Assembly: GCA_031177555.1 (NCBI GenBank)
Contig: JAPSGM010000135.1
Coordinates: 1 to 5,594, forward strand
DNA from: Chloroflexota bacterium
GTDB lineage: Bacteria > Chloroflexota > Limnocylindria > QHBO01
DNA length: 5,594 nucleotides
Direction of reading: 5' to 3'
The translations under genes and the position numbers were made by a program. Under the pieces are notes generated by a model, which had not been told where the DNA came from, ran no database searches, and worked only from the letters and a program-made list of their open reading frames with translations. Position 1 is the first letter of the stretch; the number at the start of each line of letters is the position of its first letter. Of this stretch, positions 1-4,947 are shown piece after piece.

Positions 1-1
1 G

Positions 2-100
2 CAATGGGCGTTTTTCGGCGCCATCCTGCTCGGGGTGATACTGCTGGCCGTCGCCGCGGTGTGGCTCATCGCCGAGATCCTGGGAACTCTCATCGGCTAG
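2..100 (+). CDS. C-terminal end of a membrane protein (5' end outside the window)
   Basis: An open frame runs from the left edge to a TAG at 98-100 and gives 32 residues beginning QWAFFGAILL and ending EILGTLIG. The visible part is almost entirely hydrophobic (FFGAILLGVILLAVAAVWLI), so it is one membrane-spanning helix followed by a short tail of about nine residues. The helix contains no charged residue; the first acidic residue is the Glu after the helix. The family cannot be identified from this tail. It could be the last helix of a transporter or the single anchor of a small membrane protein. A hairpin followed by a T-rich stretch lies 50 bp downstream, which fits the end of a real plus-strand transcript. 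The coding call rests on the uninterrupted transmembrane-like composition and that terminator, not on homology. Confidence 0.6.
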   Translation, partial: QWAFFGAILLGVILLAVAAVWLIAEILGTLIG

Positions 101-149
101 GAGCGACTTTCGACGAACCAGGGGCCAGCCGTCGGACGCTTGAGCGACG

Positions 150-171
150 GAGGATGAGATCCTCTCATTTT
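150..171 (+). terminator. Probable intrinsic terminator of the left-edge gene
   Basis: GAGGAT (150-155) and ATCCTC (159-164) form a perfect 6-bp stem with a 3-nt GAG loop. It is followed by TCATTTT at 165-171. The stem is short, but the T-rich tail is unusual in this GC-rich sequence. A second perfect inverted repeat, CCGTCG (129-134) with CGACGG (145-150), lies just before it and shares one base, so the two hairpins compete. The position between convergent genes fits termination of the plus-strand transcript that ends at 100. Confidence 0.5.
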
Positions 172-178
172 GGGCAAG

Positions 179-203
179 ATCGGCCCGGATCGGCGGGACC
201 GAT
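179..203 (-). terminator. Hairpin behind the DUF72 gene, weak terminator candidate
   Basis: ATCGG-CCCG (179-187) can pair with CGGG-A-CCGAT (194-203), giving nine base pairs with one bulged base and a 6-nt loop. It begins 5 bp beyond the stop codon of the minus-strand DUF72 gene (209-211). On the minus strand it is followed by CTTGCCC rather than a T run, so it is not a standard intrinsic terminator. It may act as an mRNA 3'-end stabiliser or a weak terminator. Confidence 0.3.
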
Positions 204-208
204 TGCCG

Positions 209-1201
209 TCAGGCCTCCGATTGCAGCAGGGCGGCCAGCTCGCGCGCGTTCGTCGTCCCGTAGTTGGCGTAGCAGTTGTTCATGAGCACGTGGACGTCAC
301 GCGCGGCGGCGGCGGCCTCGCGGACGCGCGGCACCCACTCACCCAGCTCATCGTCGTCGTACAGGTAGCGAAACCGCTCCACCACCGGGATGCCCTTCGC
401 CTCCCACGTTTCGACCCGGCGGCCGTGGAATCGGACCACGGCGAGGCGAGGCGAGGTGACGGCCATGATCGGCGGCAGGGAGGACTTCGTCTGCGGCTCA
501 TCGACCATCACGAACGGGATCTCGTACTTCTCGAGGAAGCGGATCGTGCGCTCCGCGTTCTTCTCGTTGAACCACGAACCGTTGCGAAACTCCACGGCCG
601 TGCTCACGTCGCCCAGCCGCTCGCGGGCCTCCACGATGGCGTCGCGTGACTCGTTGGAGGGGAAGAACCAGCGCGGGTACTGGAGGAAGACGGCGCCCAG
701 CTTCCCGGCGGAGTGCAGCGGCTTGAGCGCGTCCAGGAACTGCTCCCAGATGGCGTCGTACAGCTCGGGCGGCAGGTCGCGGCCGTAGATCCGCTTCTTG
801 TCGAGGAGCTCCACCGGCAGCTCCTCGCGGATCTCCTTCGGCAGCCGCTTGACCTCCGAGGGCTGACCGGTCATCAGGGCGTGGGCCTTGATATCGAACG
901 TGAACTCGGGCGGCGTGCGCTCCAGCCAAACCTCGCCCATGCGACGGTTGGGCAGGGCGTAGTAGGTGGCGTCAACCTCCACGATCGGGAACTGGTCGGC
1001 GTAGTAGCGCAGCCGTTCCTCGGCCGTCTTGGCATCGGGCGGGTAGAAGACGCCGGCGGCGGTCATGGTCGGATCGGTCCAGGAGGCGGTCCCCACGCGC
1101 ACCGTGCCCTCGCCGATGCGGAAGGGGTGCCGGGACGCGCCCGCGTGCTCCTCGCCGCGTTCGGCGGCGACCTCCGGCCCCGGGTCGTGCGTTGCTGCCA
1201 T
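209..1201 (-). CDS. DUF72 (YecE-like) family protein
   Basis: This encodes 330 residues from the ATG at 1201. The family (PF01904) forms a TIM-barrel-like fold; its biochemical role is not established. Family motifs appear in order: VGTASW near residues 36-41, VEVDATYY (74-81), DIKAHALMTG (103-112), GAVFLQYP (169-176), AVEFRNGSW (202-210), VMVDEP (231-236), VRFHGR (256-261) and MNNCYANYGTTNA (307-319). The length is normal to slightly long; about 25 polar residues before the first barrel strand are probably disordered. No signal peptide or membrane segment is seen, so the protein is cytoplasmic. An in-frame ATG at 1219 would add six residues. I prefer 1201 because TAGACT stands exactly 7 nt before it, as in a leaderless mRNA, and no comparable box or Shine-Dalgarno precedes 1219. 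It is transcribed divergently from the permease gene. Confidence 0.93.
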   Translation of the reverse strand: MAATHDPGPEVAAERGEEHAGASRHPFRIGEGTVRVGTASWTDPTMTAAGVFYPPDAKTAEERLRYYADQFPIVEVDATYYALPNRRMGEVWLERTPPEFTFDIKAHALMTGQPSEVKRLPKEIREELPVELLDKKRIYGRDLPPELYDAIWEQFLDALKPLHSAGKLGAVFLQYPRWFFPSNESRDAIVEARERLGDVSTAVEFRNGSWFNEKNAERTIRFLEKYEIPFVMVDEPQTKSSLPPIMAVTSPRLAVVRFHGRRVETWEAKGIPVVERFRYLYDDDELGEWVPRVREAAAAARDVHVLMNNCYANYGTTNARELAALLQSEA

Positions 1202-1208
1202 GTGGTCA

Positions 1209-1214
1209 AGTCTA
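1209..1214 (-). promoter_or_regulatory. -10 box TAGACT of the DUF72 gene (leaderless)
   Basis: Reading the minus strand, CCTAGACT is followed by 7 nt and then the ATG at 1201. A TANNNT box 6-7 nt before the start codon is the usual arrangement for leaderless transcripts in Actinomycetota and Deinococcus-type bacteria. No clear -35 hexamer is seen. The box is the mirror partner of the permease -10 box at 1236-1241. Confidence 0.5.
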
Positions 1215-1235
1215 GGCATGGACCCGTCCCGGGCC

Positions 1236-1241
1236 TAGCAT
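1236..1241 (+). promoter_or_regulatory. -10 box TAGCAT of the permease gene (leaderless)
   Basis: CCTAGCAT is followed by 6 nt (CAGCGG) and the ATG at 1248, placing the transcription start at or next to the start codon. There is no convincing Shine-Dalgarno before 1248, which agrees with leaderless initiation. The predicted -35 position (about 1213-1218) covers the -10 box of the divergent DUF72 promoter, so the two promoters overlap physically. No consensus -35 is visible. Confidence 0.5.
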
Positions 1242-1247
1242 CAGCGG

Positions 1248-2909
1248 ATGCTGCAGCGCATGGCGGCGTCCGCGTGGTCCCTGCGACGCGTTGCCTCCAG
1301 CCCGGAGATCCGACGCGCCGAGGCCGCGTGGATGCTCGGCTGGACGGGCGAGTGGGCATGGCTCGTGGCGCTATTCGTGTACGCCTACGGTGTCGGCGGC
1401 GTGGCGCTCGTGGGCGTGGTGGGCCTGGTGCGCACCATGCCGGCAGCGTTCCTGGCGCCGGCACTCTCCGTCCTGGCCGACCGCTGGTCGCGCCACCGAG
1501 TGCTGCTGGTCGTGCACGCCGGACGGGCATCGCTGGTCGGCGCAGCGGCTCTGGTCTCGCTGGCCGGCTGGCCACCCGCTCTCGTCATCGCGATCGCGTC
1601 GCTGGACGGCCTGCTCGCCGTGCTGCACCGGCCGAGCCACATGGCGATGATGCCGTCATTGGCCCGCTCGCCGGACGACCTGGTAGTGGCCAACGTCGCG
1701 AGCAGCACCCTGGAGGCGGTGGGCATCCTGCTCGGCCCGATCATCGGCGCCATCCTGGTCGGCACGGGACAGCCCACCCTCAGCTTCGGCGTCCCGGCCC
1801 TTATGTTCGGCGTGGCCGCTGTGGGCGTGGCCGGTATTCGTCCGGCGACCGCTTTGCTGCGTACGATGCCCACCACCGGCTCTCGGGACCTCCTGCTCGG
1901 CGGGGTCCGGGCCCTCCGCCACCACCCCCACGTCGCCCTGATGCTCGGCCTGTTCGGGTTGCAGACGCTCGTGCGTGGCGTGCTCAGCGTCCTGCTGGTG
2001 GTGGTGGCCATCGAGCTGCTGGCCATCGGCGAGGAGGGTGTGGGATTCCTCAACGCCGCCATCGGAGCCGGCGGGCTGGTGGGCGCCGTCGCCGCCGTCA
2101 CGCTGGTGGGCAGGTTGCGACTGACGCCGCCGATCCTTTTCGGACTCCTGATGTGGGGGCTCCCGATCCTGGTCATCGGCCTGTTGCCGGGCGTCGCCGT
2201 GGCCCTGCTGGGGCTGGCAGTGCTCGGCGCGGGAAACGCGGTGCTGGACATATCCGGACTCACGCTGCTGCAGCGGCTGGTCCCGAACTCGGTCCGCGGA
2301 CGGGTGTTCGGGATGCTCGAGGCGATCGTGATGCTCACCGTGGGCATCGGCTCGGCGCTCGCACCGATACTCGTCAGCGTCGCGGGAGATCGCGGCGCCT
2401 TGATCATCACCGGCCTGCTGCTGCCGGTGGCCGCCATCGCGACCTGGCCGTGGGTGCGCTCCGCGGACGACCGTGCCGTCATCCCGCGCCGTCAAATGGT
2501 GCTGCTCCGCGGCGTGCCGATGTTCCGCGAGTTGCCCATGACCATGCTCGAGGAGGTCGCCTCCCGGATGACCCCAAGCCATGTCGCGGGAGGGACCGCG
2601 ATCGTCACGGAGGGCGAGGTGGGGGAGACGTTCTACGTCCTGGCCGATGGCTCGGTCGAGGTCACGCAGCGCGGCACGCCTCTGCATCGACTGGGAGCCG
2701 GCGACTCGTTCGGCGAGATCGCCCTGCTGCGCGACGTGCCGCGCACAGCCACCGTCCGGGCGGTTGGCGACGTCGAGGTGATGCTTCTGGAGCGAGACGC
2801 GTTCCTGGCTGTCGTGAGCGGGGACCGGCTGAGCCGGGAGGCAGCCGACGACGTGGTGCGGCAGCGGCTTGCCGTCAGCGATCGAGGAACGCGGCCAGCG
2901 CCTCGCTGA
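1248..2909 (+). CDS. MFS permease with C-terminal cyclic-nucleotide-binding domain
   Basis: This encodes 553 residues. Residues about 25-405 are a major facilitator superfamily transporter, closest in feel to the MFS_3/EntS-like exporters. It has hydrophobic helices throughout, a motif A variant between helices 2 and 3 (LADRWSRHRVLL, 76-87), a second-half loop (GRLRLTPP, 288-295) and the conserved VPNSVRGRVFGM (345-356). Residues about 418-540 are a cyclic-nucleotide-binding domain: an entry helix (VPMFRELPMTMLEEVA), beta-roll strands including GETFYVLADGSVEV, and the phosphate-binding cassette FGEIALLRDVPRTATV (488-503). Glu490 and Arg499, which bind the ribose and cyclic phosphate in this family, are both present, so ligand binding is plausible. 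The substrate is unknown. In M. tuberculosis, Rv3239c and Rv3728 are, from memory, MFS proteins with this domain plus an esterase domain; the esterase is absent here. Inferred role: transport gated by cAMP or cGMP at the cytoplasmic face. The gene end overlaps the convergent hydrolase gene by 35 bp. Confidence 0.93.
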   Translation: MLQRMAASAWSLRRVASSPEIRRAEAAWMLGWTGEWAWLVALFVYAYGVGGVALVGVVGLVRTMPAAFLAPALSVLADRWSRHRVLLVVHAGRASLVGAAALVSLAGWPPALVIAIASLDGLLAVLHRPSHMAMMPSLARSPDDLVVANVASSTLEAVGILLGPIIGAILVGTGQPTLSFGVPALMFGVAAVGVAGIRPATALLRTMPTTGSRDLLLGGVRALRHHPHVALMLGLFGLQTLVRGVLSVLLVVVAIELLAIGEEGVGFLNAAIGAGGLVGAVAAVTLVGRLRLTPPILFGLLMWGLPILVIGLLPGVAVALLGLAVLGAGNAVLDISGLTLLQRLVPNSVRGRVFGMLEAIVMLTVGIGSALAPILVSVAGDRGALIITGLLLPVAAIATWPWVRSADDRAVIPRRQMVLLRGVPMFRELPMTMLEEVASRMTPSHVAGGTAIVTEGEVGETFYVLADGSVEVTQRGTPLHRLGAGDSFGEIALLRDVPRTATVRAVGDVEVMLLERDAFLAVVSGDRLSREAADDVVRQRLAVSDRGTRPAPR

Positions 2910-3561
2910 AGGCCTCGGGGCGTTCCCACATCGGCTGGTGACCGGCCACGGGGATCACGACCAGCTCGGCGTCGGGCATGCGCCGCGCCAGCTGGAGGCC
3001 AACCTCTACCGGGACGATGCGGTCCTCAGCGCCCCAGACCAGGAGCGTCGGGATCCCGGTGGCCGCGGCGGCCTGCGCAGCCAGGTCCGCCCGCAACGTC
3101 GCGCGGGTGGCCGCCAGCACGCGCAGCGGGCTGGTCCGCAGCAGGCTTCCAACGACCAGGCTCACGGCCGACGCCCGCCGCGAGATCGAGGAGCGTGCGA
3201 CGGCGCCGAGCCGGCCGATGCGCGCCCTGGTGACCCGCATTGCCGGCACGCCGACCAGGACGAGGCTCGAGACGAGATCGGGCGACGACGTCGCCACGTG
3301 CAGGGCGATGAGCCCGCCCATCGAGTGCCCGACCAGGTCGGCCCGCGTCACACCGCGGGCACGCAGCTCTTCGGCCAGCTGGGTCGCGGCGTCCTCCAGG
3401 CTGAAGCGGCGCGTACCACCGGCGAACAGGTCGACGAGCAGGAGCCGGCGATCGCGCTCCAGCTCCGGCAGCGTCCGCTCCCAGCAGCGCGCCGAGCTCG
3501 CCAGCCCGTGCAGGAGGACCAGCGGTGCGCCGTCGGGGTTGCCCTTCTCATGGATTCGCAT
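2875..3561 (-). CDS. Alpha/beta hydrolase (esterase/lipase-like fold)
   Basis: This encodes 228 residues with all marks of the alpha/beta hydrolase fold: oxyanion-hole HG in LVLLHGLASSARCW (14-27), nucleophile elbow GHSMGG (78-83, Ser80), acid in WGAEDRIVP (176-184, Asp180) and catalytic His208 in AGHQPMW. The cap region between about 107 and 165 is Arg- and Ala-rich and short, so the protein is smaller than the usual 260-300 residues but complete. There is no signal peptide, so it is probably cytoplasmic. The exact substrate (ester, lactone, C-C bond or haloalkane) cannot be told from the sequence. The start at 3561 is the only ATG possible, as an in-frame TAA lies 12 nt upstream (3574-3576). 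No Shine-Dalgarno is visible; a GATAAT box 11 nt before the ATG suggests a leader of about five bases. Its last codons overlap the permease gene tail on the opposite strand. Confidence 0.93.
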   Translation of the reverse strand: MRIHEKGNPDGAPLVLLHGLASSARCWERTLPELERDRRLLLVDLFAGGTRRFSLEDAATQLAEELRARGVTRADLVGHSMGGLIALHVATSSPDLVSSLVLVGVPAMRVTRARIGRLGAVARSSISRRASAVSLVVGSLLRTSPLRVLAATRATLRADLAAQAAAATGIPTLLVWGAEDRIVPVEVGLQLARRMPDAELVVIPVAGHQPMWERPEAFSEALAAFLDR

Positions 3562-3572
3562 GGCCGGGCCCG

Positions 3573-3578
3573 ATTATC
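3573..3578 (-). promoter_or_regulatory. -10 box GATAAT of the hydrolase gene
   Basis: On the minus strand GATAAT (5 of 6 bases of TATAAT) ends 11 nt before the ATG at 3561. This predicts a start of transcription around 3566 and a leader of only about five bases. The -35 position has no TTGACA-like hexamer and instead lies inside the strong hairpin at 3578-3605, so the promoter may depend on an activator or be blocked by a repressor bound there. Confidence 0.4.
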
Positions 3579-3605
3579 CGCGGCTGGCCTGCGGCCAGCC
3601 TGCGG
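3578..3605. repeat. Perfect 8-bp inverted repeat extended to a 12-bp bulged hairpin
   Basis: GGCTGGCC (3582-3589) and GGCCAGCC (3593-3600) are perfect complements around a TGC loop. CCGC (3578-3581) and GCGG (3602-3605) extend the stem by four pairs after a single bulged T at 3601. It is immediately upstream of the hydrolase -10 box, where the -35 would be. There is no T run on either side, so it is not an intrinsic terminator. It is best read as an operator-like dyad or an RNA hairpin. Confidence 0.5.
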
Positions 3606-3670
3606 GGCCGATGGAGCTGGGGGTTCGAACCGCGACACCGCGGCGGTCGCGAAGGAACCACGCCACGTGT

Positions 3671-3690
3671 CGGACGGTGGACACCGACCG
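3671..3690. repeat. 20-nt imperfect palindrome, operator-like
   Basis: CGG-A-CGGTG-GA-CACCG-A-CCG is symmetric about 3680/3681, apart from a single symmetric A/A mismatch and the two central bases, giving eight matched pairs. Length and symmetry resemble a site for a dimeric regulator such as a TetR- or GntR-type protein. It lies about 83 bp upstream of the proposed -35 of the secreted-protein gene and about 105 bp upstream of the predicted hydrolase transcription start. GC-rich sequence produces such dyads by chance fairly often. Confidence 0.35.
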
Positions 3691-3729
3691 TGACCCAGCG
3701 GGGGCTAGGCCTCGGGCAGTCCGCCGGAG

Positions 3730-3746
3730 CGGTCCGCATCGGTCCG
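3730..3746 (+). repeat. CGGTCCG direct repeat at one-helical-turn spacing
   Basis: CGGTCCG occurs at 3730-3736 and again at 3740-3746, a 10-bp period. The second copy ends 26 bp upstream of the proposed -35 hexamer. Direct repeats with this period and position are typical of activator binding, but seven bases is short and chance cannot be excluded. Confidence 0.3.
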
Positions 3747-3772
3747 GTGGGGAAAATTCCAGACCAAAGTAC

Positions 3773-3801
3773 TAGTCAGTCGCCGGTCTGGGCGGTACAC
3801 T
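3773..3801 (+). promoter_or_regulatory. Sigma70-like promoter of the secreted-protein gene
   Basis: TAGTCA (3773-3778, four of six to TTGACA) and TACACT (3796-3801, four of six to TATAAT and a TANNNT box) are separated by exactly 17 bp. Transcription would start near 3808, leaving a leader of about 74 nt before the ATG at 3882. The stretch just upstream (3751-3775) is the most AT-rich part of this intergenic region, resembling an UP-type element. Confidence 0.45.
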
Positions 3802-3867
3802 GTGGCTCCGCAGGCTGGCACTCCCGGCCTCGGCGTGCCCCCGAGGGGAGACGGAGACCCGAGCTGC

Positions 3868-3872
3868 GAGGA
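3868..3872 (+). promoter_or_regulatory. Shine-Dalgarno that fixes the secreted-protein start
   Basis: GAGGA at 3868-3872 (within GAGGAAA) lies 9 nt before the ATG at 3882. It settles the start: the frame is open much further upstream, to at least 3525, but that part overlaps the hydrolase start and the promoter and has no ribosome site. The start at 3882 also leads straight into a signal peptide. It is the only clear Shine-Dalgarno before a gene start in the window, the other visible starts looking leaderless or nearly so. Confidence 0.65.
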
Positions 3873-3881
3873 AACTTTCCC

Positions 3882-4913
3882 ATGAGCCCTGTGCATTCCC
3901 TGCGTACCATGCTGGCCACCGCGCTTTCTTTGAGTCTGCTGGTCGCGCTCATCGCCCTGCCGGGCGCAACGCTGGCCGCAACGCCATCCTGGGAGCGGGC
4001 CGGCTCCGACCTGTTGCCGAGCATCGTCAAGACGGGTAGTGCCGCAGGCTACTCCGCTTCCGTCAAGAACAATGGCCCGAGTAACATCCCGTCGCTGTCG
4101 GTCACGGCGTTCTTCCAGCAGCCATATAGCCCCGTGACGGACGACACGCTGGTTTCTCCGCCAGTCACCGGTCCAGTGCCCGTATACGCGGCGGTCTTCA
4201 AGAACGGTATTGAGGTCTCCGGGGGCTGTGCCTCTTTGAGCTTCCCATTGATGTGTAACCTCGGGTCGCTGAGCGCCGGGGAGGCTGCCACGATCGTTGT
4301 CGCCTACCAGCCAACCGGGGTGGCTGATGCCGGTATCCACGGATGGTGGCAGACGTCTGGGACGGGAAGCTCGTTCTGCACTGAAAGTGACAACAGCCGT
4401 GGCGATTGTCTTCCGTTCCACGTCGGACCGACGACCATCTCGAACAGCGGCGATCGCGGTGGCGGCTTTGCGCTTAACGCCCAGCCCGTTACCACCGACG
4501 CCATCAGTGCCTCGAATTTGACCTTTACCTCGATGGACCCTCTCCGGGAGGATGTCGCGAATCTCATTGCGACGGTAGCCGACGACAACGCTGTCATCGA
4601 TCCCGGCTGCCCGGCTGCCTTCGCGCCATGCGCAGCGCTCCCGACGTCCGAGCTGCACCTCGGTGATGGCACTGCCACGTTCGGCATGAGCAAGGTCGTC
4701 ATCGAATTCCACAAGACCGCTCTGAAGGGTGTGAACTTCGGCAAGCTCAACGTCATCCACATCCACGACGGCGGCCTGATTACCGCGCATGAAGTCCCGA
4801 AGGCGAAGTTCTGCGACGGGACGGCTGAGTGCGCGATGTTCGAGAACCTCGCCGGAGGCCATGGGCGGGTCACGATCTACGCCGCGCAGAACGGCTGGGT
4901 GAAGTACCACTGA
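3882..4913 (+). CDS. Secreted protein with DUF11-like domain and four close cysteine pairs
   Basis: This encodes 343 residues. Residues 1-33 are a Sec signal peptide: a short basic start (HSLR), a hydrophobic core (MLATALSLSLLVALIALPGA), and cleavage after Ala32 or Ala33. Residues about 42-143 match the pattern of the DUF11 beta-sandwich: a SVKNNGPSNIPSLSVTAFF strand pair, then CNLGSLSAGEAATIVVAYQP (125-144), close to the family signature of C-x-LG-x-L-x-x-G-x-x-A-x-x-x-V. A middle part (145-205) and a C-terminal part (about 210-343) follow, ending in a beta-rich segment with VIHIHDGG (291-298), C311/C317 and RVTIYAAQNGWV. I cannot name the C-terminal part. All eight cysteines pair by proximity (116/125, 166/176, 243/250, 311/317), as expected for disulfides outside the cell. 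No sorting signal, lipobox or second membrane helix is seen, so it is probably released. GC is lower than in neighbouring genes. Its role is unknown; DUF11 domains are common in cell-surface proteins. Confidence 0.85.
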   Translation: MSPVHSLRTMLATALSLSLLVALIALPGATLAATPSWERAGSDLLPSIVKTGSAAGYSASVKNNGPSNIPSLSVTAFFQQPYSPVTDDTLVSPPVTGPVPVYAAVFKNGIEVSGGCASLSFPLMCNLGSLSAGEAATIVVAYQPTGVADAGIHGWWQTSGTGSSFCTESDNSRGDCLPFHVGPTTISNSGDRGGGFALNAQPVTTDAISASNLTFTSMDPLREDVANLIATVADDNAVIDPGCPAAFAPCAALPTSELHLGDGTATFGMSKVVIEFHKTALKGVNFGKLNVIHIHDGGLITAHEVPKAKFCDGTAECAMFENLAGGHGRVTIYAAQNGWVKYH

Positions 4914-4947
4914 TCCGGCGCGCCGGAGGGTTCGGAATCAGCCCTCC
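4914..4947. terminator. Overlapping hairpins between convergent genes, possible bidirectional terminator
   Basis: TCCGGCGCGCCGGA (4914-4927) is a perfect 14-nt palindrome starting at the base after the secreted-protein stop codon. GGAGGGTT (4925-4932) pairs with AGCCCTCC (4940-4947) to give an 8-bp stem with one G-T pair and a 7-nt loop. The second hairpin covers the stop codon of the minus-strand TPR gene (4938-4940). The two structures share GGA at 4925-4927 and cannot both form fully. Neither is followed by a T run, so termination would have to be Rho-dependent or of the tail-less kind. Confidence 0.35.

Larger units (their letters stand above)
3562..3881. other. 320-bp divergent intergenic control region
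   Basis: This region lies between the hydrolase start (minus) and the secreted-protein start (plus). Frames cross it, but none has a ribosome binding site or recognisable product. It holds, left to right: a GATAAT box for the hydrolase (3573-3578); a long hairpin (3578-3605); the perfect palindrome GGTTCGAACC (3622-3631); the 6-bp stem CGCGAC/GTCGCG (3631-3636 and 3646-3651); a 20-nt dyad (3671-3690); a CGGTCCG direct repeat (3730-3746); a sigma70-like promoter (3773-3801); and a Shine-Dalgarno at 3868. No tRNA fits the region. The density of dyads suggests regulator binding or a structured transcript, but neither is proven. Confidence 0.5.

Noticed and set aside
1202..1219. Longer DUF72 start at 1219
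   Set aside because: The six extra residues lack any family feature, and the promoter-like TAGACT box falls within them, leaving 1201 as the better start.
1385..2482. Long minus-strand open frame antisense to the permease gene
   Set aside because: The product is a low-complexity Thr-, Ser-, Pro- and Arg-rich string expected from the antisense of a GC-rich permease gene; no start signal or domain.
713..2941. Long plus-strand open frame (742 codons) covering the DUF72 gene and the permease gene
   Set aside because: It is a shadow frame: its translation is Arg-, Gly- and Pro-rich without domains, and two strongly supported genes occupy the same DNA in other frames.
3619..3635. tRNA T-loop-like sequence GGTTCGAACC
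   Set aside because: On either strand the five bases flanking TTCGAAC do not pair as a T stem, and no matching acceptor or anticodon arm lies at the right distance. It is better read as a simple 10-bp palindrome.
3525..3881. Upstream extension of the secreted-protein frame (119 extra codons)
   Set aside because: This part overlaps the hydrolase start, the dyads and a good promoter, has no ribosome site, and would bury the signal peptide at 3882 inside the protein.
3705..4910. Minus-strand open frame of 401 codons antisense to the secreted-protein gene
   Set aside because: Composition is typical of an antisense shadow (Arg- and Asp-rich, no domain), while the plus strand has a signal peptide, ribosome site and DUF11-like motif.
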